DNA of 64,000 bases from NCBI RefSeq assembly GCF_048544455.1, contig NC_133528.1:51884293-51948292 (forward strand), written 5' to 3'. This stretch comes from Silene latifolia. Its lineage: Eukaryota; Streptophyta; Magnoliopsida; Caryophyllales; Caryophyllaceae. Positions 34,897 to 46,050 of this stretch are shown in pieces (position 1 is the stretch's first letter; the number at the start of each line of letters is the position of its first letter). Position numbers and translations under genes: made by a program. The notes under the pieces were generated by a model. It was not told where the DNA came from. It saw only the letters and a program-made list of their open reading frames with translations, and did not search any database.

Positions 34897-36365
34897 ACAG
34901 CCTTGGAAAGGCGCTAATCTCCCAAGGAAAGCTCAAACCAATAGGTAAAACTCCAGACCCTCTACCTTACAAGCGAGGACGTAGATGGGACGAAAACCTG
35001 TTTTGTCAATATCGCCAAGGTCGCAGACGTAACACTGAAATGTGTCTCCCGGCCCCCTAAAAGGTGCTATACTTGATATGATCGAAAAGGGAAAGTTACC
35101 ACTACCTCCCTCAGCAAACGACAAGAACATCCATCCTGAAAACCCTATTGAATACAGTCAGGAATCTTGCCTAGACTGCTCTCACCTCATTTATCCTGAC
35201 AATGAGAAAATTCATGCAACTGTTGAGGATGGCATACAAAGCGCTATAATGATGCTCTCCATCGCCATCAACAACATATTCTCAAAGTTGCAAGTGGCTA
35301 TCGATGATTTGAACACCCGGATAGCTAATTTGGAGAAAAGGTTGGGTAATACCGAAAATGAACCTGATCGCCAAAGAGAAGAGAAACCCTCCATTCACCA
35401 ACCAACAGCTGTTGAAAATGAGGAATCATCTAATGGTTCGCACACCCATGAACCCATCAATAAAGAACATGAAATTACCTCACCAAAATCTCCTTGAAAA
35501 CACAAAGCAACATCTCAAAAACTTCCCATTGACAACGACAAAATCCTGTTTCCGCTCAGGGTTGATAAAAACATAACTCACAAAAACATCCCAAAAAACA
35601 CCAATGTTAGAACTATGGGAAAACATCAAGGGGGTATTCACAGATCTGGGAATAGCATATGGCACCGTTCTGGAGATACTTGCTTCAGAAGAATTACTGG
35701 AACCCATTGGTTCGACTCAGGACAAACCTGAACACAAAGGAAACCGTTTCTGGAACGAAAATGCCTATTGCCAATACCATCAAGGCCAGGGCCATGACAC
35801 CGAAGCCTGCTTCAAACTCAAGCATGCCATTCAAGATATAATTGAAGCTGGCAAAATCATAATTGCACCTCTTAGTCAAGACGATCCTCCTGAATGTCTT
35901 AAGCCAAACGGCAAGATTGAACGTTCTCAAAGGACATTAACCACCCTTAACACAACTTATGCCGCAACTCTTCAAAAGCTTGTGACTGAAGGGAAGCTAC
36001 AACCAATCGGGCCCACTATGGACCCGCCTGAATGCAGGAAAACCCGTTTCTGGCACGACAGTACCTATTGCCAGTATCATCAAGGAAAAGGTCATGACAC
36101 TGAAACATGCTTCAAATTGAAACATTCCATTCAAGATTTGATCGAAAACCATCATCTGATGGCTTCATCCCTAGGCCAACAAAGTGATGAAGACAACCCT
36201 AATGAACATCTCTTTCTGCAAGGAGATGAAAGCCTCATGGACTATTGTCCTCATATCGTCCCAAAGAACGAGAGTGAAGTGCTCAAGTGGGTCAATGCTC
36301 AAGACCAAACATTCAAGCCGCTGGATGCTGCGAAGGAGACCTTCGAGGAGGAAAGTGATGATTAG
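34897..36365 (+). pseudogene. gag of element C, second half with three zinc-knuckle modules
   Basis: Resumes C's gag after element D. Three copies of one module are seen: a lead-in PIGxTxDP, then RFW or RRW, then a knuckle, then IQDxIE. Module 1 (about 34915-35100) is decayed: CQYRQGRRRNTEMC has lost both histidines, and a frame change precedes ILDMIEKGKLPLP. Module 2 (about 35690-35870) reads CQYHQGQGHDTEAC, and module 3 (about 35995-36165) reads CQYHQGKGHDTETC. These fit C-x2-H-x4-H-x4-C, the Tat/Ogre-type gag knuckle that would bind RNA. The open pieces are 35042-35497 (coiled-coil-like IDDLNTRIANLEKRLGN) and 35604-36365, with stops and shifts between. The last ends acidic (KETFEEESDD). 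Confidence 0.75.
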
Positions 36366-37084
36366 GAGTCCGTATCTACGATTGAGTCCGAGTCCGAGTC
36401 CGAGTCTTAGGCTTTCTCATATCTATCCTACTATCTGTCCTTTTATTCCTAAGTAACAAACTGGGGGCTGTCCCCATGAGTCACATGTATTCATCGAGTC
36501 TATGCTAAAATCTTATTTATTTAAATAAAAGCACGATTTCCAACTATCATATATATTCTCCCCTTTACCATTTCCCGTTGACAACGGGAATTGATTTGAG
36601 AATTGATTTTAAAACAAACAACATGTTCCAATTCAACGTGAGTACGCTCACGTGACGTTCTGTACTAAGTAAAAAAGGACCCAAAACTCCGTGTCCATCT
36701 CTTTACCTATTCCATGTCTGGCAATAGAAACCTTTCATTAGTACCCAATCCAGAACGAGCTCGTAACAAAGGGATTCTACGACGAACCCAGATAACAAAC
36801 CAGAACATCTCCTTGTTCATGATCAATGACGGAAGGCAAGCCCATTCCCCACAAAAACATCCCATCACCAAGTATCAACCTCTCACCAACGGGTACATCC
36901 CCGTCTGCACCTTTACCTTCCTCGAACGAAGGACGGCAAAGAACCAATAGATCCAAGCCAAAACAAAAACGAAAGGCCAAAATCAAAAACGAAAGCCAAA
37001 AGGCCAAAAGCCATTCGTCCAATCTCCAAACACTAACCAAAGCCAGAGCCAAAGCGAAAGCCAAGGCTAAAGCCTAAACAGAAA
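36366..37084 (+). other. Element C noncoding region after gag
   Basis: No protease or polymerase is visible. A purine-rich AACTGGGGGCTGTCC (about 36460) resembles motifs placed after Tat-type coding regions. A short (GCCAAA/GCG)-rich repeat ends it near 37040-37075. Confidence 0.5.
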
Positions 37085-37715
37085 AACGAAATAGCGAAAT
37101 TCAAATTCGTTATTTTCCCACAATTTCAAATGAAGGAATTAAAAAATTGTCACTTTTCAAGAAAATGAAATAACGGAATTCAAAATTCGCTATTTTCTCA
37201 CAATTCTAAACGACGGAAATAAAAACCGTCACTTTTCAAGAAAATGAAATAACGGAATTCGAAATTCGTTATTTTCTAACAATTCCAACCGACGGAATTA
37301 AAAACAGTCATTTTCAAACAAAAAACGAAGTAGCAAAATTCAAATTCGTTATTTTCCCACAATTTCAAATGACGGAATTAAAAAACTGTCACTTTTCAAG
37401 AAAATGAAATAACGGAATTCAAAATTCGTTATTTTCTCACAATTCTAAACGACGGAATTAAAAACCGTCACTTTTCAAGAAAATAAAATATCGGAATTCA
37501 AAATTCGTTATTTTCAAACAATTCCAACCGATGGAATTAAAAACCGTCCTTTTCAAACAAAAAATGGAATAGCGAAATTCAAATTCGCTATTTTCACAAA
37601 TTTTAAACGACGGAATTAAAAACCGTCATTTTTCAAGAAAATGAAATAGCGAAATTCAAATTCGTTATCTTCACAAAGACTCAAACGACGAAATTAAAAA
37701 CCGTCACTTTTCAAA
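37085..37715 (+). repeat. Minisatellite, 79-bp unit with trimeric higher-order pattern
   Basis: About eight units beginning CGTTATTTTC, containing AAAACCGTCACTTTTCAAG and ending AATTCAAATT. The variable part cycles CAATTTCAAATG, CAATTCTAAACG, CAATTCCAACCG and then repeats in the same order, so the larger period is about 238 bases. Confidence 0.85.
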
Positions 37716-37904
37716 CACAAAACCCAGGACAAATGAGTCTAACATACAAAATCCCGGACCAGTGAGTCCAAAACACCAAGTTCAGGACCAATGTCCAAAG
37801 CCCATGACCAATAAGCCCAAAACACCGAAACGGAAAAATACGAAAACCTGATGTCAAAGAGCTAAAATACGAGCTCAAAACTCATCAACTAACAACAAAA
37901 CCAA

Positions 37905-38072
37905 CAAAGCTTCACCCCTAAGTCCTTCTAGAGACTGCTACAGGGAGACCTATCTAGGATGCTGGGGATTCCCCTTAAGATCATAACCAACACTACTTCA
38001 CCCCTTAGTCCTTCTAGAGACTGCTACAGGGAGACCTATCTAGGCTTCTTAGGATTCCCCTCAAGCTCGTAA
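37905..38072 (+). repeat. 83-bp tandem duplication (element C)
   Basis: Two copies containing AGTCCTTCTAGAGACTGCTA and GGGAGACCTATCTAGG, at about 37920 and 38005. Confidence 0.85.
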
Positions 38073-38229
38073 TATCACACCTTAACCTTTATGGTCCAGA
38101 CATGGGATTCTGATCCCACATTGTTTACCAACCATTTCGTGCTCAGGCCACGTCAAGCTTGAGACCCCATTCCGCACCACATTACAAGCCGTAACCCATT
38201 GGCCTATACATCACAAAAACAACCTCCAG

Positions 38230-38770
38230 ATTTTCATCGGTCAAACAAACCTATTATTACCAGGCTCCACATTCCATAATGTCGAAGCCATTTTCACCCT
38301 GACCCAGATACGGAGTCTTCAAAAACATTGCTCCCTGGAACGGGACATGCGCAGTTCATTCTTAGAGTCTACTTTTTAGTGTGCTCATATAACAAGAAAC
38401 ATTTTTCAAACTTTGCCTCTTCGATTCATGAACAAGAGGGAATTCTCTCCAATCAACTTTAGAGTCACCAAACGGAATTTACGGTCGTGACCCTCATCTC
38501 TAGATTTTTATCTGTCAAACAAACCTATTATTACCAGGCTCCACATTCCATAATGTCGAAGCCATTTTTACCCTGACCCAGATACGGAGTCCTCGAATGC
38601 TTTGCTACCGAGAACGGGACATACCCAATCTATCCTTAGGATCCACTTTTTAGTGTGCTCACATGTTAAGGAACATTTTCACAATCTATATCTCTTCGAC
38701 TCATAATCGAGGGGAATTCTCTCAAATCAATTTTCGAGTCACCAAATGGCATTTACCGTCGTGACCTTCA
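38230..38770 (+). repeat. 272-bp tandem duplication (element C)
   Basis: TCCACATTCCATAATGTCGA occurs at 38267 and 38539. The homology continues through ACCCAGATACGGAGTC, TCCACTTTTTAGTGTGCTCA-type sequence and TCACCAAACGGAATTTACC-type sequence into the second copy. Confidence 0.82.
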
Positions 38771-38815
38771 AGGATGCAACCATATATCTCAAAATCAATT
38801 ATCAACACACACTCA

Positions 38816-39015
38816 GAACTACGATCTGGGTTAATTTCGCATACACGCGAATACGTAGGCAGTCCTATTACAAGGACACAACCACACCCCCACACACATT
38901 CAATTTTCACACCTTCAATTTGCAACCTATTTCACACCCAGAACTACGATCTGGTTTGATTTCGCAAACACGCGAATACGTAGGCAGTCCCTCAACAAGG
39001 ACACAACCGCATACC
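38816..39015 (+). repeat. 124-bp tandem duplication with ACGCGAATACGTAGGCAG motif (element C)
   Basis: AACTACGATCTGG followed by ACGCGAATACGTAGGCAGTC occurs at 38818 and 38941. From memory, GAACTACG...GGATACGTAGGCA is characteristic of Tat/Ogre noncoding DNA. Confidence 0.8.
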
Positions 39016-40228
39016 CCTTTCAATCTCAATCATCAACATCAATCCTCAAAAACAGCCCACCCAGCTACGAAAATTAATCTTATACCTCTTTACTAGGGGC
39101 TTCTTCCTTAAGACGTAACCCATTCATCCTTTTGCTAAATTCCCATCTTCTCACTCTTGGAACTTCTCTTTCGAGACGCCACCCGTCTTTTATCCTCAAA
39201 CATCTTTTAAGTCTCAACTAATGTCCAAAATAAACCACCTTTAGCCTAGAGCTCGGTTCAGACGATGACAAGGTCTTTGATCCGATCACCGAATCATCAA
39301 AACTTGAGAAGGGATCTCAAACAAGCAAACAGAGGAAGAGATGTCTGGAGAAGATAATAAATTCGTGTTCCCCAGCCGAGCGGACCTTCTACTCCAAGGA
39401 TCTGATGCGCGTTATCGCCCTTTCTTGGCTAAGAGTTGCACTTACATGTGCAAAGTCTGTTAGAGTCACCCCCGTGTCGTGTCGATACTGAGTTTGTATC
39501 ACGATCACGACCGTCTATTTGTCAGTCTGTCTGTATGCATCCGTGTGAGTCAATTTCGCAACGGTCACGTGTCTCGAATCTATAAAATCTCGGATTTACG
39601 AGCAATAAGACTCAATTTTAAGCTTCACAACTTTCGAAACGCCTATCTCACCTCACGTGAGATATTACATGCCAGTTGCTTATATGCTAATTGCTCAAAT
39701 GCTTATGTGCTTACGTGCTTATATGCCTACATGCCTACGTGCTTGTCTATGCGACTGCGGATTTGTGTGGTCACTAACCATGCAGATAATGTCGAGAAGA
39801 AAAACGCACTCCAGCTGGGTACTGGGTTCTTCCCAACAAACGTCGACCCGTAAAGTCCAAGGGCTTTAACCGCGTCGATTACTTGGCATACGCTACCTCC
39901 CAATGAGCGGCAACTCATATCCCCGGCGAGTCCTAAGAAGTTTCTAACTCCCCGGCGAGTGCCGATTTTCAAATGGAATTCACACAGGTCTTTCAAAGAA
40001 CCCCGCAACATCATTCATGATCCTGACGCAGCGCTCTCTCTAAATGGTTTTCCCAGAGAGCCTTGCTTAGATGATGTATCCCCACGGAGTTCGTTTAGGA
40101 CCCCCCCAATAAGTTGGAGTTTGTTGCTCCCTAGCCAAGCCTATCAACGTCAACCTGGTTGGAAGTCATTACCAGACAATAGCTAGAAATAAGCCTGATA
40201 TTTCAGGCAATTTCCCACAGTCGATCAT
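39016..40228 (+). other. Unassigned tail of element C region
   Basis: No coding region or LTR recognised. There is a short degenerate 10-bp tandem tract (TGCTTATGTGC-like) at 39672-39750. It ends where F's LTR starts; the last five bases are ATCAT. Confidence 0.45.
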
Positions 40229-41716
40229 TGATACGTGCCTAATATATAGTCTTTTTAGCCTATTTCAGCACGTATTTCCATGCATGTTTATACTGTATTT
40301 ATGGTATTTTGCCCTGAATTGGCTACTTTGGTTCGTTTTGTCCATTTTGTAGAAATGAACGCGAAAGTAGTGGAATCGTACTCTTTTTCGTCCTGTTTGC
40401 ATGCATTTAGAGGAGACGGGATTTTCCAGAGTGAGATACTGCATTGGGAAGCGTCAAGGCACGGTTTAGGAGGCAGTCGGGCATGGACTTGAGCTGATTT
40501 GAAGATAAAGGACTCGATCGAGCAGTTTTACCACTCGATCGAGTGGTTTTTACGTCCCCTGTTGGTCGATCGAGTAGTTTTCTACTCGATCCAGAAGTTG
40601 CTGAAAGAGAGGTTACTCGATCGAGTAACTATCTACTCGATCGAGTAGATTATGCTGAGGTTTTGCTCGATCGAGTGGTTTTATTCCACTCGATCGAGTG
40701 GTTTCGCTGTTATGGGCTTTAAATTAGCCCGTGAGTGTTTTATTTCGTTAAACTTATTTACTTTTCTATTTAAGCACGCTTTACTAGGTCATTAGGATCT
40801 ATCTTTTCATTATCTAATTTTCCTCTTGTCAAACTTTCTTTGCGTTGCTTTTTGCTCTTCACTGTAACCTTACTTTGGGATTATTTTTACTCGGATTCGA
40901 TTGTTCTTTACGCCGGAATTCGCACGATTGTAATTCCTTCCTCTTCTCTTAATAATAATTAATCGTTGTTTCTTTAATCATTTATTTTACTTCATTTATT
41001 CCTTGCCCTAATTTACTCTTTATGCAATTTAGTTATAATTTTAATATGTTGAATACTGGTAATTTATCTGCTGTTAGTATTGATAGTTTAATTAGCGTCA
41101 TGAGTAGCTAAACCCCTTTAATATTGGGATTAGGGGATCTGCGGTAGGAATGTGACGATGTAGTAAATAAAACAGATGAATTAATTGTGAGATTCTGTCA
41201 CCATAGCAATTTAATTGTATTTATCGACTTAGTTGAGTGCACGCTTCTGAGTTATCTCTTTAATCTGGCTAAAATTAATCCTAGATCGAAAGATTGGACT
41301 AAATAGGCCTGCTATGAACGATAGACTACCCTGGCGAGAATGAAAGTTAAGTTAGTGGTATTTTAGGATAGAAAGTGGACCGAAAGGACCTTTCCACATC
41401 CGTCTTACATTATTTCGTCTGAGTTGTTTACAGCTGAGTCACTGGACTAACGTAGTGAACCGAAATCCTGACATGTCCCTCTCTATCTGATAGTTTAATC
41501 CTATTTTCTTGCTTTTACTGCTCTTGTCTCTATTTCTCTTCCTTATACGCTTTGTAGTTTAGAAAACAATTCAAACAACCCCCCCCCCCCCCATTTGTGA
41601 CCAAATAGACGGGATTCTACAGATATCTTGCCTTCCTGAGGAGATCGACCTGACTTTCCTAGCTATATAGTTAGTTTAGTTAGTTTATTTTTGACAGGTA
41701 CACGACAGACGTGTCA
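40229..41716 (+). repeat. 5' LTR of element F
   Basis: TGATACGTGCC to CAGACGTGTCA, nearly inverted ends, 1488 bp, five bases before the PBS. It contains a palindrome cluster at 40512-40700 and a C homopolymer near 41579-41592. Only one copy is in the window, so the left end rests on the terminal inverted pattern. Confidence 0.78.
40512..40700. repeat. CTCGATCGAG motif cluster in F LTR
   Basis: About nine copies of ACTCGATCGAGT or one-base variants in 190 bases, often as pairs around a short loop (for example 40615-40650). Confidence 0.9.
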
Positions 41717-41721
41717 AATTT

Positions 41722-41739
41722 TGGCGCCGTTACCGGGGA
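41722..41739 (+). other. Primer-binding site of element F (tRNA-Asp type)
   Basis: TGGCGCCGTTACCGGGGA, one mismatch from the tRNA-Asp complement. Confidence 0.88.
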
Positions 41740-41837
41740 GGCAATTGCCCTATCTGTTTTCGTTTATTTCATCCGTCTCAGGGAATTTTTTTTTATTCCT
41801 TGAGGCAGTTCTTATTTATTTCCTTTCAGTGTTGTTT

Positions 41838-41960
41838 ATGCCCAGGTCAGACAGGTTTGAGTTAGTTTCAGCTGATTCAGAACCAGAAAGATTATTCAGG
41901 CATAGACTCCGTCTGTAGAGGAAATCACGAAAGGAAGACTTGAGTACTTTTGAGCCAGAG
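41838..41960 (+). pseudogene. gag N-terminus of element F, cut by element G
   Basis: MPRSDRFELVSADSEPERLF begins after the PBS at the place where A and G have MSRxSQG. A nonsense TAG at 41916 is followed in frame by KEDLSTFEPE up to the G insertion point. Removing G and one copy of CAGAG joins this in frame to LHHSLFEVDSP at 56226, so the halves are one gene. Role as for the continuation entry. Confidence 0.75.
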
Positions 41961-42309
41961 TGATGTGACCATAATTAGAGCATATTTAGTCCCCGAATTA
42001 GCCTTGTTCCCATGCATTTTAGTGCATATTTGGGTCATTTATTGTCTTTAGTTCTTTGTTTTGCATATTCTTTGAGGTTTTGATCCCTTGGTAGGAAAGG
42101 AGTGAAAACCTTGCATTTTCATGGCAAAACGAGACTAAATTGATTGAATTCAATGACCAAGCATCAAGGAGAGACAAGATTAGAAGGCCTTTATACATAC
42201 TATAGTAGATGGGTAATGATGAGAAAGGATCCTTGCATCCCCGAGGAAATCCCCAAGCATCTTATGAAGAAAAAGGAAGAAAAGAAGAAGAAACGAGACT
42301 GCCCAGCAA

Positions 42310-42480
42310 TCCGTGCATCTTCCCCAGAAGACGCCCGTCTCCACCACCACAATCCGTGCGTCTTCACCCCAAGACGCCCGGGCAGCAGCTTCAGAAGACG
42401 CCCGTCTTCACCCCAAGACGCCCGGGCAGAAACCACCGAATCCGCCCGTCCCGTGCTAAAGACGCCCGGATTCCCAGGCA
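42310..42480. repeat. GACGCCCGTC motif cluster in G 5' LTR
   Basis: Repeated AAGACGCCCGTCTT, AAGACGCCCGGGCAG and AATCCGCCCGTC about 90-260 bases upstream of the TATA box. The same cluster is in the 3' LTR at 54795-54960. Confidence 0.85.
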
Positions 42481-42630
42481 GACGCATTTCGTCTTCTCAA
42501 GCTTCAAGGAAGGATGCACATCTTTTTCTAGAGACCGGAGTCTTTCCAAAAAGACCGGCGTTTCCTTAAGTAGAGACTTAATCGTCATTTAAGCCCTTAG
42601 TTAACCCTAATTCACACACCTAATCCCCGC

Positions 42631-42638
42631 TATAAATA
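42631..42638 (+). promoter_or_regulatory. TATA box of G 5' LTR
   Basis: TATAAATA followed by CCCC, conserved with element A and with the 3' LTR (55132-55139). Confidence 0.72.
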
Positions 42639-42783
42639 CCCCATTAGTCTAATTAGAAGATATGTTCTTCTTAGCAATCTTTAGTGTAGTTAATATCAAT
42701 CAAATCTCTCTTTAATCTTGTAATCAACATTTAATCAAGTTTTAATACAAGTTTTATTTCCTTAATCCATTACTACAAAAAAA

Positions 42784-43000
42784 GGCTTAGAGAACTGTTG
42801 AAATGCGCTTTAGAGAACGCCTTAGAGGCGTTCTCCAACTCACCGTTCTCTAAAGCTTAGAGAACTCTTAGAAGAGGCGTTTTCTATTCATAATCATAGA
42901 GAACGGTTAAAATAGGCTTTAGAGAACACCTGATAAGCGTTCTATTTTCCTAGGAAAAGAGAACGGTTGGGTAAGCAACAGTTCTCTATCCCTCTTGGTT
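42784..43000. repeat. Left subterminal array of element H
   Basis: Inverted pairs of AGAGAACGGTT-like motifs (for example GAGAACGCC with GGCGTTCTC, and AGAGAACGGTT with CAGTTCTCT). Confidence 0.8.
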
Positions 43001-45640
43001 TTTTAAAAAAAAATATTGAAGATATTTGGATAAAATTAATATATTTAATTATTCTCATTAAAATCAAGTACCGATACCAATACACTTGTTTCACAACCAG
43101 CGCTCAAACAGCCAGCAAATTTGACTAAGTCCTTTTACATAACTTCAAAATATAGCACTACATGCACACATAATCTCATCTTTAATTCATGTTGTAACTT
43201 CAACCGCACATCTTGCAGCAACGTCAATTGATCCACTTGGAAGAAAGGAATAAAAGGATGAAATGTGTCAAGTGATAACCTGTCACTAATAACAAGAACA
43301 ACCATACGTAAGATATGAGTAGTAGAAAGGAGAATTACAAGAGGTGGTGAGTACGATAAAGATGTAAGTATAAAAAGTTCTAAAAGGTAAAAAACTGGAG
43401 AATAGACTAGCAGGTCCAACTCAGCAATACTCACATGAAGCCAAACACGGGGAAAAAATTTCAAGCAAAGCTCTCAACGTTTATAATTAGTCTTAATAGA
43501 TCAACACCAAGTAGCAAGACTAGCACTGAATTAGTAGAGTATAGAAACGGCATAATGTAAAAACAGACCTTAAGAGAACATCGCTGTGTATCCAGTTCCT
43601 CTCCACAAGGGTATAACGAATTATTGACTGCAGGAAATGTAAAGAAAATAAGGCGGAAATTGCAACTCGTAGAAAGTAGTCAGCTTGAATTCTTGAAAAA
43701 CAGTATAAGAAAATACCAATCAGCTGCTCTTTGCTCAAATAACCGATATAACTTCGCTTTCATGGTGGCACCAATATGACCTCTTCCCAAGTGATACTGA
43801 TAATCAAGAAAAACCTTGTTAGGTTCTAATCACAACATGAACTCGGGGCAAGGAAGGAATCTGATTCTCAGTAGGATTGAAGGAAGTAGAAAAATAGAAT
43901 TATAAATGAATATGCCTATTATAATGCCCCACACACAAGGAATAATTGTTATAACTTGGTTCACATTCAGGCAAGTCTTAGGAATAGACAACATAGTGAC
44001 ATACAAATTTTTACTTCTTTAATCTCAGTGATATCAAAGATGAAAGATGTTACCGCACAGAAGAGTTGAATAAAGAGAATGACCAAAATCAAAAGCATTC
44101 ACCCAGATGAGTGACTGAGAACAATATAAAACAACCTTGGGGTAAGCTACATGCCTCAATTATACCAATGTATAAATCCCGATAAGATCACAGTCAATCT
44201 GAAAAAAAAAGGCAATCAATAATCACAAGGAGAAGGTTGAGTACATTGGATCTCATCGCCTCATGAAGACTAGGTTACCATAAGAGATCCTAGAGAAATC
44301 GAACATTCAAGGAAACATTAATTTAAAAGTCAAAGTGGAACAACAATGAGCACATTGCAGGCTCGAATCACCTACGGGCTACCCCTTGTATTCTACTGAG
44401 CTTACGATTCAACTTACAAACACAAAAAAAAAAAAAAACAGAGAGAAACAAAAAAGGAGAAATGTAAATTCCTCACATATCTCTTCGAACACAAAGATAA
44501 AATGAGGATAATTCTTAACAAACTTACACCATCGTCCAGGTGAGATTCAAATAATACAATTAGATCACTAAATTCATTATTAAACACCCAGTTAACAAGA
44601 GAGAAATACTAATGAAAAGAGAAAAGTTTGAATTTAGGAGACATACATCATCTCATGCAGAAGTAAGTTCTCCAGGGGACTTGGTCATAGCCCTCTGAAA
44701 CTCCATGATCGAGTTACAGCCAAGTGACTACAATATATGGCTTAGAGAACATTATGCTTAATCAATGAAAAATGTAAAACATAATAACTAGGCTTATGTA
44801 CAGACATCCAGGGACTATACTTCTTCAGTTATTCTATTACATCAACAAGAACAACCAAAACCAGAAGATAACATTCTATTACATCAAAATAACAAACAAA
44901 TTTAGGGTTATACCTCTTCTCCTTTTTGTTATAAGCCCAGTTCTCCTAATATTTCAGCACACTGATGCATAAAATTCCAAAGCATTGCCTCCGTTAAATA
45001 CCTTGCTCGTGCAAATACTCAACCTCATTTAAGACCGTCTTAAACTTATCCTACTGATTTTCACCTACATGATTTGTGTTACACATTTACCCTTCATAAG
45101 CAACATTTAATTAACAACATTAAAAAGTAAAAATAAAACTTATTTGCAAATTGAGTTACTGACAGCAATGTATTTGGAATGAAGGTTTCTCCAAACAACT
45201 TCATCTTCTTCTTCTCGTCCTCTTTCCTGATTATTAGCATTAACATTATTTCGATTAGAATCAGCGGAAATTCCAGGTTTTGAATCGTTTTACTCAAATG
45301 AACGAACATCAAAGCACAAGTTTTAGTTTCCGCCTTTATCAAAATCGACCTGATTTCAATGTTTTGTTCAAAATCTAAGTTTAGAACACTAAAATTAACA
45401 GTTTGGAACATCTTAAGCACTTAATTAAACAATAGATCATCAAAACATCGATTATATACAAAATCCCCAATTCAATTAGAAACCCTAATTTACAAACAAT
45501 TAACTCTACTCGAAATTTTTGTGTAAAAGTTAGCCTAAAATTAAGTAACAATCTAAGTCAACAAACAGTAATTAATTTTGAAAAAGATAAATCACATTCA
45601 AAAGCAAGTAATAATTTCACTATTCTAAGAGAGGAAAAAT
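43001..45640. other. Interior of element H
   Basis: No recognised protein. Open frames on the minus strand (43135-43464, 43520-43738, 45094-45420) are hydrophobic and AT-rich and match nothing I know. The minus strand of 45100-45640 looks intronic: AT-rich, following a good splice donor. Confidence 0.5.
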
Positions 45641-45649
45641 GTGAACTTA

Positions 45650-45870
45650 CGGATGGCGGTGTAAACTTGTTTACTGATGTGTGAGCCTTATTGGGCGGTG
45701 ATGGCGGTCGGTGGTGGTGGTGGGGGTGGCGGTTGGCGGTGGACTGATGCGATTGAATTTGATAAAGGGGAATTGAATAAAGGGAGAAGGAAGGAGAAAG
45801 GAGGAATGGTACGAGGGGAATTAGAAAGACGTGTTTGAAGATAATGTGGCCTATGGGGACACGGGATTTC
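45650..45870 (-). promoter_or_regulatory. Possible minus-strand 5' exon in element H
   Basis: On the minus strand this is CT-rich leader-like sequence, then a CCACC-rich stretch, ending at a donor-like CCATCC|GTAAGTTC near 45650. This suggests a first exon of a transcript running leftwards, perhaps a captured host gene start or the element's own. It is an inference from composition and splice pattern only. Confidence 0.35.
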
Positions 45871-45944
45871 TGGGTTTTACATTTTCTTTTTTTAATTTAT
45901 TATTTTAATATTTTAATGATAAGTTTAGATAACTGTGAATATAA

Positions 45945-46050
45945 GGAGCGTTCTCTATTCTTTGTCTCACATAACGCTTAGTTTAGAAAAGTGTTCTCTT
46001 TACTGCTAGAGAACGGTTATTTAACTTAACCGTTCTCTATTATGTGTTAC
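45945..46050. repeat. Right subterminal array of element H
   Basis: GAGCGTTCTCTATTC, AGTGTTCTCTTTACTG and the inverted pair AGAGAACGGTT/AACCGTTCTCT at 46010-46040. Confidence 0.8.

Larger units (their letters stand above)
12178..40228 (+). mobile_element. Element C: Tat/Ogre-like retrotransposon, interrupted by D and F
   Basis: Order: a 2.8-kb 5' LTR, primer-binding site TGGCGACTCCGCTGGGGA, a leader with two minisatellites, gag split by element D (17398-17762 and 34897-36365), then about 3.8 kb of noncoding DNA with more tandem repeats until element F begins at 40229. The left junction is exact because element A, aligned with G, is cut after CTAGG at 12177. The PBS, long LTR, CHHC gag modules and tandem-repeat-rich noncoding DNA are typical of the Tat/Ogre/Retand branch. 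No protease, reverse transcriptase or integrase is visible before F. They may lie beyond 64000 or be missing. Confidence 0.78.

Noticed and set aside
39479-40492. Open frames of 70-124 codons near C's tail and F's LTR start
   Set aside because: No recognisable motif; partly composed of a short degenerate repeat and of LTR sequence.
42144-42592. Overlapping open frames of 90-140 codons in the G LTRs (also 54627-55093)
   Set aside because: They arise from the GC-rich GACGCCCGTC repeats, are open on both strands and lie upstream of the TATA box.
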